A stretch of DNA of 15,610 nt from Candidatus Nanopelagicaceae bacterium (GTDB lineage Bacteria > Actinomycetota > Actinomycetes > Nanopelagicales > Nanopelagicaceae), in contig JALRDT010000016.1 of assembly GCA_023262125.1 (NCBI GenBank), positions 1 to 15,610 on the forward strand, read 5' to 3'. Below the pieces are notes generated by a model. It did not search any database and was not told the origin of the DNA. It saw nothing but the letters and a program-made list of their open reading frames with translations. How positions within the stretch are numbered: position 1 is the stretch's first letter; the number at the start of each line of letters is the position of its first letter. This document shows, one piece after another, positions 1 through 6,520 of this stretch. A program made the translations under genes and the position numbers.

Positions 1-726
1 GTTATGAATCGTCAACTCGAAGTAATTTACGGTGAGCGTCGCTCAGTTCTAGAAGGAAAAGATATTTCAGTACAGGTTCAGCGATTCTTAGATGAAACCA
101 TCACGGCATATGTAACAGCTGCAACTGCAGATGGATATGCAGAAGATTGGGATTTAGATACTTTATGGGCGGCTATTGGCGCCATTTATCCAATTTCATT
201 TACCTTAGCTGACCTGGAAAAGGAAGTTGGTGGCAGAGGGGCGCTCGACACTGATTTTCTAGCAGCTCGCATCGTTGAAGATGCAATTGCTGCTTACAAG
301 AAGCGTGAAGAGACATTGACTCCAACTGTCATGCGCGAACTAGAACGCAAAGTGCTGCTCTCGGTGCTGGACCGTAAATGGCGTGAACACCTTTATGAAA
401 TGGATTATTTACAAGAAGGTATTGGTCTTCGTGCGATGGCACAACGTGATCCATTGGTTGAATACCAGCGCGAAGGCTATGACTTATTCGCTGCCATGAT
501 GGAAGGAATCCAAGAAGAGATTGCTGGATTCATCTTTAATGTTGAAGTAACAGTTGAAACTGAGCATGTTCATGGCGGTGGCTTAGATGCACCTAAGCCT
601 CAGCAGCTTTCATATTCATCAGCTGACGAAAGTGGCGTGGTCAAAAGTGGCGAAGTTACCCGTAATTCACCTTGTCCTTGCGGTTCGGGCAAGAAATACA
701 AACGCTGCCACGGCGCTGCTAACTAA
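1..726 (+). CDS. secA: Protein translocase ATPase SecA, C-terminal part (5' truncated by window)
   Basis: SecA is the ATPase motor that pushes unfolded preproteins through the SecYEG channel at the cytoplasmic membrane. Only about the last 241 residues are present: the frame is open to base 1, so the ATG at base 4 is internal. Visible are the helical scaffold/wing part (NRQLEVIYGERRSVLEG, then LDRKWREHLYEMDYLQEGI and LRAMAQRDPLVEYQREGYDLF, both SecA hallmarks) and a C-terminal zinc-binding SEC-C tail, CPCGSGKKYKRCHG (Cys-X-Cys-X8-Cys-His), which in the family binds SecB or ribosomes. The stop is one base from the stop of the convergent Rv3235-like gene. The Rv3235-type neighbour matches the secA1 setting of other actinobacteria. 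Identification is very secure. Whether a secA2 exists elsewhere cannot be seen here. Confidence 0.98.
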   Translation, partial: VMNRQLEVIYGERRSVLEGKDISVQVQRFLDETITAYVTAATADGYAEDWDLDTLWAAIGAIYPISFTLADLEKEVGGRGALDTDFLAARIVEDAIAAYKKREETLTPTVMRELERKVLLSVLDRKWREHLYEMDYLQEGIGLRAMAQRDPLVEYQREGYDLFAAMMEGIQEEIAGFIFNVEVTVETEHVHGGGLDAPKPQQLSYSSADESGVVKSGEVTRNSPCPCGSGKKYKRCHGAAN

Positions 727-743
727 TTTAGATTAAATCTAAA
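727..743. terminator. AT-rich palindrome at convergent gene ends, possible weak bidirectional terminator
   Basis: Two 8-base arms, TTTAGATT and AATCTAAA, flank a single A. The palindrome begins right after the secA stop and overlaps the stop of the minus-strand gene. It could fold into a short AT-only hairpin in either transcript. It has no GC stem and no clear U-tract, so a terminator role is only a guess from its position. Confidence 0.3.
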
Positions 744-1153
744 CTGGTACAGATCCACTTGTGATCTACTCCTTCGAAGCGTAGTGCCATAGAACGAAGA
801 CGGTCTTTAAATCTAACAGTCACCGTACTTTCACATAGGCCATCAAGTGGTTGGTTGATATAGATTCTACGAAATTTTCCAACCTCTTTTTGATATCCAA
901 TTGCAGTTACTAAGTCTTGATATACAGATCTATGACAGTATTTTGATAGATGAGAAGCTGGACGTTTTCCGGCCCAAATTTCTAAAACGCTTTTAGCGAA
1001 ATTTTCTGCGAATTTAGTTATCTCAGGAAGTTCGCTTGCGGAAGTCGGCTCTGGCTCAAATCCAGGAACATAATCTTCTTTATAAAGACTTGATAGCTTG
1101 TAAAGATATGGTTCTTGTACATAAGTATTTTCCATACCCATAACATCTGACAA
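728..1153 (-). CDS. Rv3235/DUF6459-family protein
   Basis: Function is unknown. This family occurs beside secA in actinobacteria. The C-terminal two thirds fits the family pattern as I know it: a helix with SVLEIWAGKRPASHLSKYC (family 'VLxGRRPxxQLxxxL'), then PLDGLCESTVTVRFKDRLRSMALRFEGVDHKWICTSLDL, an alternating beta pattern ending in the typical 'ALRxE...WxxTxLxL'. The fold resembles an NTF2-like cone. There is no signal peptide or membrane segment, so it is probably cytosolic. At 141 residues it is on the short side for the family, and its N-terminal 45 residues are low in similarity. The start is uncertain. TTG at 1153 has a TAAATT hexamer six bases upstream (1165-1160), which fits leaderless initiation, but ATG at 1141 or 1135 is equally possible. 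Family assignment is fairly secure. Confidence 0.8.
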   Translation of the reverse strand: MSDVMGMENTYVQEPYLYKLSSLYKEDYVPGFEPEPTSASELPEITKFAENFAKSVLEIWAGKRPASHLSKYCHRSVYQDLVTAIGYQKEVGKFRRIYINQPLDGLCESTVTVRFKDRLRSMALRFEGVDHKWICTSLDLI

Positions 1154-1245
1154 ATTTCAAATTTAGCCATCAGAAATTAAGTCCAAATCATCTAGCACTA
1201 AAGTCTGATTGTTAAGAAATAATTCCTACTTTTGCACAGAATTCA

Positions 1246-1251
1246 TAGCGT
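1246..1251 (+). promoter_or_regulatory. Predicted leaderless -10 element of the CpaB-like operon
   Basis: TAGCGT lies six bases before ATG 1258, and no Shine-Dalgarno sequence precedes that ATG. This is the TANNNT spacing of actinobacterial leaderless promoters, where transcription starts at or next to the start codon. A -35 match (TTCCTA, 1223-1228) is weak. Confidence 0.5.
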
Positions 1252-1257
1252 CTACCT

Positions 1258-1848
1258 ATGAAAAACCGAATCGATTATAAAAATATACTAGCTATCACGA
1301 TAATTGTTGCCTCTTTTTTGGTCGCAATTGGCTTGGCACTTCTTGCCAATAATCGCTCCACTTATTGGGTTGCAGCGAAAGATTTAATTCCAGGCCATAT
1401 GGTCGATAGCACCGATTTCATAGCTGTAAAAGGCGCGTTTGATAAAGATGCAATTGGATATATTGAAAGTGATCAAAGTCCAATTGGATATTCAATTTCG
1501 AAATACGTTGCCGCGGGGGAGTACTTAAATCAGAGCGCCCTAGTCGAAAATACTGGCGAACTCAATGTAAAACTTTTCTCCTTTGCAGCAAGTGCAGCTG
1601 ATTTGCCAGCTGCGGTTCGCATTGGCGACACTGTCAATCTTTATCAAGTGATTAATGACAACGGAGATGGCAATGAAGTGCCCAGCGAGTTAGTGATTGA
1701 AGAGGTATTTGTTGTAGACCTCAATCGTAAGAGTGAGAATTTAGGCGGCACTTCCATAGTTACAGTGGCAATTCCTAATGAATTTATTGAAAGAGCTTTA
1801 AATGCTACACGCAGAGGACGAATGGTTGTAGTGGTCAATCATGGCTAG
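1258..1848 (+). CDS. SAF-domain membrane protein, CpaB/RcpC-like (Flp/Tad pilus assembly)
   Basis: This resembles CpaB/RcpC, a protein of Flp/Tad pilus systems anchored in the membrane with its SAF and CpaB domains outside. After a short basic N-terminus there is one hydrophobic helix at about residues 9-30. A SAF-type domain follows at roughly 34-95 (VAAKDLIPGHMVDSTDFIAVKG ... GYSISKYVAAGEYLNQSALV). The RcpC/CpaB C-terminal region has the usual pattern: AADLPAAVRIGDTVNLYQV, LVIEEVFVVDL, VTVAIPNEFIERAL and RGRMVVVV. At 196 residues it is compact for CpaB. It overlaps the next gene by 8 bases (ATGGCTAG shared), so translation is probably coupled. No pilin, CpaF ATPase or TadB/TadC gene is in view, so a role in piliation is inferred from fold only. 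The ATG at 1258 is supported by a -10 hexamer six bases upstream. Confidence 0.75.
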   Translation: MKNRIDYKNILAITIIVASFLVAIGLALLANNRSTYWVAAKDLIPGHMVDSTDFIAVKGAFDKDAIGYIESDQSPIGYSISKYVAAGEYLNQSALVENTGELNVKLFSFAASAADLPAAVRIGDTVNLYQVINDNGDGNEVPSELVIEEVFVVDLNRKSENLGGTSIVTVAIPNEFIERALNATRRGRMVVVVNHG

Positions 1849-2677
1849 ATTTGTAACCTTTATTGCTGACCCTGAGTTGGAATCCTCAGTTATTAAAGCA
1901 ATAGCTGCCATAAATGGGGAGTTAGTAGTTCGTGGAGTATCTATCGAACAAATTCGAGAGGTTATGAAATTAAGTAATGTCACTTTAATTTGCACTAGGC
2001 AAATCGATTTTGCACACTCGAAAATTGTGGTAGATAAAGCAATGAGCGTTGATGAAATAGTAGAATTATTGAAACCAGAGATCCCCGCGGAAAATTTTTC
2101 ATTTAACAGTGGCGATGCAAAAGTCATCTGTTTTGTAGGGCTTTCAGGCGGAGTTGGCACTACGACTATTGCACTAAATCATGCCTTCGAGTTGTCTCAG
2201 AAATTTAAGGTGACGCTCTCAGACATGGATGGAAGAAATCCAGACATCGCGCGGGCGTTGGGATTGCATCGGATTGAAGGCCGCAGTGAGAAAATTTCGA
2301 AAAGTTTAAGCGCATCGCAAGGGCTACCTTCAGGAGCAGATTGTGAAATATTTGTATTCGATATTGGGTTCAATTTAAATCATCCGCTTCTCAAAACAGC
2401 GGATGAAATTTATATTGTCGCGAGAGTCGGCTTTAATACTTTGGCCAGATTGCAGGAACTGGATATCTCGCCAAAGGCTGTAATTCTCAATTTCGCCGAA
2501 CGGACCAAGTCGCAGCAAAGGTGGCGGGCGCAAATCGAGAACGTTTTCCCTAGGTTAGATTTCTTAAATATTCCGTTAGATCTGAAATCCTTTGAGGCAG
2601 CCGCGGAGAGTCGTAGCGCATTACTAGAAGTTGCGGGCAATTCGCTAGCGAGAAAATCAATCGCTACTCTTGGCTAA
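1841..2677 (+). CDS. CpaE/MinD-like P-loop protein with degenerate Walker A
   Basis: A SIMIBI-class (ParA/MinD/CpaE) protein, whose relatives place pilus machines or division proteins at defined cell sites. Residues 1-85 form a small alpha/beta region in the place where CpaE has a receiver-like domain. The P-loop part starts near residue 94. Its nucleotide loop (residues 100-109, GLSGGVGTTT) lacks both lysines of the deviant Walker A (K/R)GGxGK(S/T): the signature lysine is Ser and the second is Thr. The second change is common in CpaE, the first is unusual. The Walker A' aspartates (LSDMDGRNPD, D128 and D130) and the Walker B strand (EIFVFDIGFN, D174) remain. The next strand, ADEIYIVARVGFNTLARLQEL, is typical of CpaE. 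ATP may be bound weakly or not at all. The stop overlaps the next ATG by one base (TAATG). Confidence 0.72.
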   Translation: MARFVTFIADPELESSVIKAIAAINGELVVRGVSIEQIREVMKLSNVTLICTRQIDFAHSKIVVDKAMSVDEIVELLKPEIPAENFSFNSGDAKVICFVGLSGGVGTTTIALNHAFELSQKFKVTLSDMDGRNPDIARALGLHRIEGRSEKISKSLSASQGLPSGADCEIFVFDIGFNLNHPLLKTADEIYIVARVGFNTLARLQELDISPKAVILNFAERTKSQQRWRAQIENVFPRLDFLNIPLDLKSFEAAAESRSALLEVAGNSLARKSIATLG

Positions 2678-3024
2678 TGCGCGTTTATGTAGCTACAACT
2701 CCCGATGAGATTAAACAGCTCATTGTGGGCGAAGTTACATTCGAAGAGTATTTAACTCCTGAGCAATTTGAATTCGATTCAGGAGTAGACGAAGAAGAAC
2801 GTGAGCATTTAATTAGCCTTTTAGCCGCTGAAGATTCGCTCGAATTAAACCAAGGCAAAGCTGGTTTTGTGATTGCAGTTGATTTATCTGAGCAGCAGTT
2901 AAATGGTGAATCAATAACTATTGGCATGAATCAAGTGGCCGCACTTTTGCATTCGGTTGATGGAGAAGAGCTCTCTTGGTTTGCGGCAGATGAGATTAAA
3001 CATCATATTGATGAGTGGTTGTGA
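2677..3024 (+). CDS. Small conserved actinobacterial protein, DUF6912-like
   Basis: A 115-residue acidic soluble protein with no signal peptide or membrane helix. The opening MRVYVATTPDEIKQLI and the overall size fit the actinobacterial DUF6912 family as I recall it. This is recognition of a short N-terminal pattern, so the family name is tentative and no function is known. The centre is rich in Glu and Asp (FDSGVDEEEREHL). The second half alternates strands and helices (KAGFVIAVDL, ITIGMNQVAALLHS, LSWFAADEIKHHIDEWL). Start and stop overlap the flanking genes by one base each (TAATG before, TGATG after), which makes the reading frame and the start secure. It is translated between the CpaE-like protein and PdtaS, so co-production with the kinase is likely. 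Confidence 0.75.
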   Translation: MRVYVATTPDEIKQLIVGEVTFEEYLTPEQFEFDSGVDEEEREHLISLLAAEDSLELNQGKAGFVIAVDLSEQQLNGESITIGMNQVAALLHSVDGEELSWFAADEIKHHIDEWL

Positions 3025-4406
3025 TGCGCCAAATTGAAGAATTATTGGCAGGCAAATCCAATTTAAGCCCAGAAGCCATCGCTCATCTAAAACACCTAGC
3101 TTCTGATTGGCAATTAATCGCAGATTTAAGTTTTGCAGATCTCGCTATTTGGGTATCAACTAATAGTGGCAAAGAGATTGCAGTAGCACAGGTACGTGCG
3201 GCCACGGCCGCAACAGTTTTCCCGCAAGACTTTGTTGGGGATGAGGTCGATGAACTTTTTCATGGACCGGGTGTTGAATATTTTCCAATTCAATTTCACC
3301 ATGAAGCGATTGCTCAAATTGCTCGTCACCGGAACTCAGACGCGACCAGAAGTTCGGGACGTTTGGAAGGCGAATATCAAGCAATTGCACAACAACTTTT
3401 AGATATGGTTGGAGAAGGTTCATTTCCATTTAATACTTCAATCAGTTCATTAAACCCTTCGCCACGTGTTGGAGATGGATTTATCAGATTAGATAAGAAC
3501 GGATTAATCACTTACGCAAGCCCCAACGGAAGATCTGCATTTAGTCGATTGGGATGGGAGAGCGAATTAGAAGGTTTGTCATTGTCAGAAGTTGGAAGTG
3601 CGATCTCACACGAACCAATAAATTCACTAAATGAGAAAGTTTCTAATTCAGATGTTTCGCAAATAGTTCTCGAATCAAGAGGCGGAACTATTGAGTTAAC
3701 TTTACTGCCACTCGTAAATAGCGGGGTTCGCGTTGGTGGCGTGGTCTTACTTCACAACGTAACAGAAATTCGTAGAAGAGAGCGCGAATTGTTATTAAAA
3801 GACGCCACAATTAAAGAGATTCATCATCGCGTTAAAAACAATTTGCAAACAGTATCGGCGCTTTTACGCTTGCAAGCTAGAAGAGTAGAGGACCTAAAAG
3901 CGCGAGGCGCATTAGATGAGGCGGTTCGTCGAATTTCATCGATTGCGCTGGTTCACGAGACGCTATCTGCAAGCGGAAAAGATGAAGTTAATTTTGATTC
4001 GGTCGTGGATTCTTTGATTAGCCATGCGGTCGATTTAGCTCCCAGAACTTCAGGCAGCGTCACAGATATTGCAGTCAAGCGTTTAGGGACGCTTGGAGAT
4101 TTAGATCCCAAGATTGCTACTCCGTTATCACTTGTAATTACTGAATTAGTGGCAAATGCAATTGAGCATGGCTTAACAACCAAGGGCAGCAAGGTTGATG
4201 TGATTTTTAGCAGGACTGGAAGTAGTTGCGTGGTGAAGATTGAAGACGACGGGATTGGATTGCCAGAAGGTTTTACCCTCAAGAGTTCATCAAATCTCGG
4301 TTTACAAATCGTTAGAACACTCACCGAAAGTGAATTAAACGGTAGCTTAGAAATTTCAGGAGATGAAAAGGGAACTACTGCGCAACTGCGCTTTGAAATT
4401 CGTTAA
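3024..4406 (+). CDS. pdtaS: Cytosolic sensor histidine kinase PdtaS
   Basis: PdtaS phosphorylates the ANTAR-type antiterminator PdtaR in actinobacteria. The N-terminus (ASDWQLIADLSFADLAIWV, near residues 27-45) closely matches mycobacterial PdtaS. Domains in order: an N-terminal GAF-like sensor (about 1-140), PAS (about 147-250, beginning DGFIRLDKNGLITYASPNG), a HisKA_2 dimerisation/H-box region with EIHHRVKNNLQ (phospho-acceptor H267 or H268), and a HATPase_c domain with N-box TELVANAIEHG (N378), G1 box DDGIGLP (408-414) and NLGLQIV (424-430). There is no membrane segment. I chose ATG 3024, which overlaps the previous stop (TGATG), over GTG 3015 three codons upstream. The 3' end overlaps convergent whiB1 by 4 bases. 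The pdtaS-whiB1 adjacency repeats Rv3220c-Rv3219 of M. tuberculosis. No pdtaR lies in the window. Confidence 0.95.
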   Translation: MRQIEELLAGKSNLSPEAIAHLKHLASDWQLIADLSFADLAIWVSTNSGKEIAVAQVRAATAATVFPQDFVGDEVDELFHGPGVEYFPIQFHHEAIAQIARHRNSDATRSSGRLEGEYQAIAQQLLDMVGEGSFPFNTSISSLNPSPRVGDGFIRLDKNGLITYASPNGRSAFSRLGWESELEGLSLSEVGSAISHEPINSLNEKVSNSDVSQIVLESRGGTIELTLLPLVNSGVRVGGVVLLHNVTEIRRRERELLLKDATIKEIHHRVKNNLQTVSALLRLQARRVEDLKARGALDEAVRRISSIALVHETLSASGKDEVNFDSVVDSLISHAVDLAPRTSGSVTDIAVKRLGTLGDLDPKIATPLSLVITELVANAIEHGLTTKGSKVDVIFSRTGSSCVVKIEDDGIGLPEGFTLKSSSNLGLQIVRTLTESELNGSLEISGDEKGTTAQLRFEIR

Positions 4407-4678
4407 TTATCTTCTTGGCGATTTAGTTCGGCCATACGTGCACGATTGCGTGCGGCGCGGCGTTTCATAGCGCGGCGTTCATCTTCAGATAGACCGCCCC
4501 AAACACCTGCATCTTGACCAGATTCGAGCGCCCATGCCAAGCATTGATCCTTTACAGAGCAACGCATGCAGACTTTCTTAGCCTCTTCGATTTGTGTAAT
4601 TGCTGGACCAGTATTACCTACTGGGAAGAAAAGCTCTGGGTCCTCATCGCGGCATGCACTCTGATGGCGCCAATCCAT
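4403..4678 (-). CDS. whiB1: WhiB-family iron-sulfur transcription regulator WhiB1
   Basis: WhiB proteins are small actinobacterial regulators that bind a 4Fe-4S cluster, sense NO or redox state and bind the primary sigma factor. This 91-residue protein starts MDWRHQSACRDEDPELFFPVG, almost identical to M. tuberculosis WhiB1. It has the four cluster cysteines C9, C37, C40 and C46 (CxxC between 37 and 40), the WGG(L/M)SEDERR turn (GVWGGLSEDERR, 58-69) and a basic DNA-binding tail. The start is supported by AAAGGA at 4694-4689, ten bases upstream, so this gene has a conventional leader unlike many neighbours. A 7-base-arm inverted repeat lies about 30-47 bases upstream of the start. tRNA-Arg lies upstream on the same strand with no visible terminator between them. 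Confidence 0.96.
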   Translation of the reverse strand: MDWRHQSACRDEDPELFFPVGNTGPAITQIEEAKKVCMRCSVKDQCLAWALESGQDAGVWGGLSEDERRAMKRRAARNRARMAELNRQEDN

Positions 4679-4706
4679 GATGGAACCGTCCTTTATTGGT
4701 AGGGAA

Positions 4707-4725
4707 TTAACTCACCTTGAGTTAA
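4707..4725. repeat. Inverted repeat upstream of whiB1, candidate operator
   Basis: TTAACTC and GAGTTAA form perfect 7-base arms around a 5-base spacer (ACCTT). It sits 29-47 bases upstream of the whiB1 start codon, where a promoter or operator would lie. No Shine-Dalgarno or U-tract is associated, so a protein-binding site is more likely than a terminator. The binding protein is unknown. Confidence 0.45.
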
Positions 4726-4798
4726 ACCAACGACGTATTCTCCAATAGTTATCATTTCGTTACAAGGGTATACGGAAAATATTCTGGGTGATTTAGAG

Positions 4799-4870
4799 CG
4801 CCCTCGACAGGATTCGAACCTGTGCACCGGCCTCCGGAGGGCCGTGCTCTATCCCCTGAGCTACGAGGGC
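4799..4870 (-). tRNA. tRNA-Arg (anticodon CCG)
   Basis: Read on the minus strand the sequence folds as a full cloverleaf. The acceptor stem GCCCTCG pairs with CGAGGGC. The D arm is GCTC-AGGGGATA-GAGC. The anticodon arm is CGGCC-CTCCGGA-GGCCG, giving anticodon CCG for the CGG codon. The variable loop has 4 bases and the T arm is ACAGG-TTCGAAT-CCTGT. The discriminator is G, as expected for this type. CCA is not encoded (the next bases are CTC), so it must be added after transcription. Confidence 0.96.
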
Positions 4871-4922
4871 CTTATAAATCGATTTAGGAAACTATCGTAT
4901 TAGATGAAAGAATTTAATTCCT

Positions 4923-5816
4923 ATGGAGAGAGCCTACTTTGCAACTGGATGTTTTTGGGGCGCTGAGCGCCGATTCTGGAATCTTCCTGGCGTTGTAAAT
5001 ACCTCAGTTGGTTATATGGGTGGACATACTGATAATCCAACATACGAGGATGTTTGCAAGAAAGAGACTAATCACGCTGAAACAGTAGAAGTTGAATTTG
5101 ATCCAGCAAAGATTTCTTATCAAAGATTGCTAGAAGAGTTCTTCACAATGCATGATCCAACTTCACTTAATAAACAAGGTGGAGATATCGGAACTCAATA
5201 TCGAAGTGCGATTTTCTATACGTCTTCCGAACAAGAGGCGCTCGCTTTTAATGCAGCGAAAATCTACGGAAAAGAGCTGGCGAAGGATGGAATCGGCCCT
5301 ATTGTTACCGAAATCGTTGATGCCAAACCTCATAAGTATTGGCTAGCCGAGGATTATCACCAAAAGTACTTACAGAAAAATCCAAATGGATACGACTGTC
5401 ATTCTTCTACCGGAGTTCCTTATCCTTCAATAGATGAGGATGAATTGAAAAATAGATTAGATTCACTTTCATATGAAGTTTTACGTAAAGGCGCAACCGA
5501 GCGCCCTTTCACCGGTGAATACACTGATACGGACAGAGTTGGTGTTTACAAATGTAAAGCTTGCAACTCCGAACTATTCAGAAGCGAAACTAAATTTCAT
5601 TCAGGTTGTGGTTGGCCTTCGTTCTATGCACCTACTGAAGATGATGCAGTTATACTTTTAGAAGATCGATCACTTGCACCTAGAGTTCGAACCGAAGTCA
5701 GATGCGCCAAATGCAATTCGCATTTAGGACATGTTTTTGAAGGCGAAGGTTTTGAGACACCCACAGATCAGCGTTGGTGCATTAACTCGGTTTCTTTAAT
5801 ATTAGAAGAACGTTAA
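4923..5816 (+). CDS. msrAB: Bifunctional peptide methionine sulfoxide reductase MsrA-MsrB
   Basis: Repairs oxidised methionine in proteins: the MsrA half reduces the S-sulfoxide, the MsrB half the R-sulfoxide, with thioredoxin as the usual electron source. Residues 1-165 are MsrA, with the catalytic motif GCFWG (C10), GYMGGHTDNPTYEDVC, and TQYRSAIFY. C159 in NGYDCHSS is a candidate resolving cysteine. Residues 176-297 are MsrB, with zinc pairs C211/C214 and C261/C264, the motif GCGWPSF (229-234) and catalytic C286 in RWCINSVSL. All key residues are present, so both halves should be active. No signal peptide is seen, so it is cytosolic. The start has only a weak GAAAG upstream and no well-placed leaderless hexamer. 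The 3' end overlaps the convergent glycosylase gene by 4 bases. Confidence 0.96.
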   Translation: MERAYFATGCFWGAERRFWNLPGVVNTSVGYMGGHTDNPTYEDVCKKETNHAETVEVEFDPAKISYQRLLEEFFTMHDPTSLNKQGGDIGTQYRSAIFYTSSEQEALAFNAAKIYGKELAKDGIGPIVTEIVDAKPHKYWLAEDYHQKYLQKNPNGYDCHSSTGVPYPSIDEDELKNRLDSLSYEVLRKGATERPFTGEYTDTDRVGVYKCKACNSELFRSETKFHSGCGWPSFYAPTEDDAVILLEDRSLAPRVRTEVRCAKCNSHLGHVFEGEGFETPTDQRWCINSVSLILEER

Positions 5817-6427
5817 ATATCCAAAGCTCGCCAGCAATACCAAGCAACAATGCTTCTGTGAGGTCGGAATTTCTCACCTTTTTTCTCAAGTTCAATCGGA
5901 GAAATTTCTTCACTTAATTTATGGATCTTCTCCCAACCTCTTCTAACTCCTAAATCACCAGTTGGCCAAATATCTAAACGACCTAATTGGAACATCATGA
6001 ACATATCAACTGTCCACGGTCCGATTCCCCAAAGGCTAGTCAGGCTTTTATAAACGTCTGCATCATTCATTTCATGAAGTTTTTTGAAATTTACACTCTT
6101 ATCAAGCGCCGAAGTAGCTAATCCTTGAATGGTTTTTGCTTTAGCACCAGACAAACCAGCGGCACGCATCTGTTCTAATTCCATTGCAGCGACATTCTTT
6201 GGCGTGATTTTTCCGCACTCAATCGCAAATCTCTCTTTAATTGTTCTCGCGGCAGCGGTGGCAAGTTGTTGCGAAATGACGGATGAGACCAATGTTTCAA
6301 AGTGGCTACGTTCGGGATTGCTGGTGCCAATGTCGCAAAGCTCTGATGCCTCAATAACCTTGGCAAATCGCTTATCAGTTTGCGCAATCTCTTGGACAAC
6401 TTTTCGCATCCGCGCCTGCGTGATCAA
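5813..6427 (-). CDS. AlkA-type DNA-3-methyladenine glycosylase II (HhH-GPD family)
   Basis: A base-excision repair enzyme that removes alkylated purines. Over its 204 residues the HhH-GPD core is clear: ETLVSSVISQQLATAAARTI (44-63, substrate-pocket helices), GLSGAKAKTIQGLA, the helix-hairpin-helix LWGIGPWTVDMFMMF (132-146), and catalytic aspartate D158 in IWPTGDLGVRRG. The C-terminus RPHRSIVAWYCWRALD fits the AlkA/MPG-II type. The N-terminal beta domain of E. coli AlkA is missing, as in the short class of bacterial enzymes. No iron-sulfur cysteines are present, so it is not an endonuclease III. The start is uncertain: TTG at 6427 has AAGGGG five bases upstream (6438-6433), while ATG at 6409 lacks a good site. 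Its promoter region is shared with the divergent lacI-type gene. Confidence 0.9.
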   Translation of the reverse strand: MITQARMRKVVQEIAQTDKRFAKVIEASELCDIGTSNPERSHFETLVSSVISQQLATAAARTIKERFAIECGKITPKNVAAMELEQMRAAGLSGAKAKTIQGLATSALDKSVNFKKLHEMNDADVYKSLTSLWGIGPWTVDMFMMFQLGRLDIWPTGDLGVRRGWEKIHKLSEEISPIELEKKGEKFRPHRSIVAWYCWRALDI

Positions 6428-6445
6428 AGGCCCCCCTTATGAAAA

Positions 6446-6502
6446 GTTACATATCCATGTAACGTTTGCACACGGTTTACATGTACTTGCAGAGTTTTAC
6501 AT
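6446..6502. promoter_or_regulatory. Half-site cluster between glycosylase and LacI-type gene, candidate operators
   Basis: GTTACATATCCATGTAAC (6446-6463) is an inverted repeat with 7-base arms. Related half-sites follow: GTTTACAT (6475-6482), overlapping ATGTAC (6481-6486) and so giving the 8-base palindrome TACATGTA (6478-6485), and GTTTTACAT (6494-6502). The cluster lies just upstream of the LacI-family start. The first repeat overlaps TAACTT (6449-6444, minus), a possible -10 for the glycosylase gene. Autoregulation by the LacI protein is the simplest reading, but the sites lack the symmetric central CG of typical LacI operators. Confidence 0.5.
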
Positions 6503-6520
6503 AAATAAAGGAGCGAAGCA

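Noticed and set aside
1169..1209. Inverted repeat ATCAGA / TCTGAT in the gap before the CpaB-like gene
   Set aside because: Arms of six bases separated by 29 bases are expected by chance, and no flanking signal supports a function.
3015..3023. GTG at 3015 as pdtaS start
   Set aside because: ATG at 3024 forms a TGATG overlap with the previous stop, matching the TAATG junction one gene earlier, so it is preferred.
3953..4324. A 123-codon minus-strand frame inside pdtaS
   Set aside because: It covers the kinase catalytic domain on the opposite strand and has composition typical of a shadow frame.
6458..6481. Canonical LacI/CcpA-type operator centred on CG (TGTAACGTTTGCA or TGCACACGGTTTACA)
   Set aside because: The CG is off centre by one base in both, so the half-sites are not symmetric around it.
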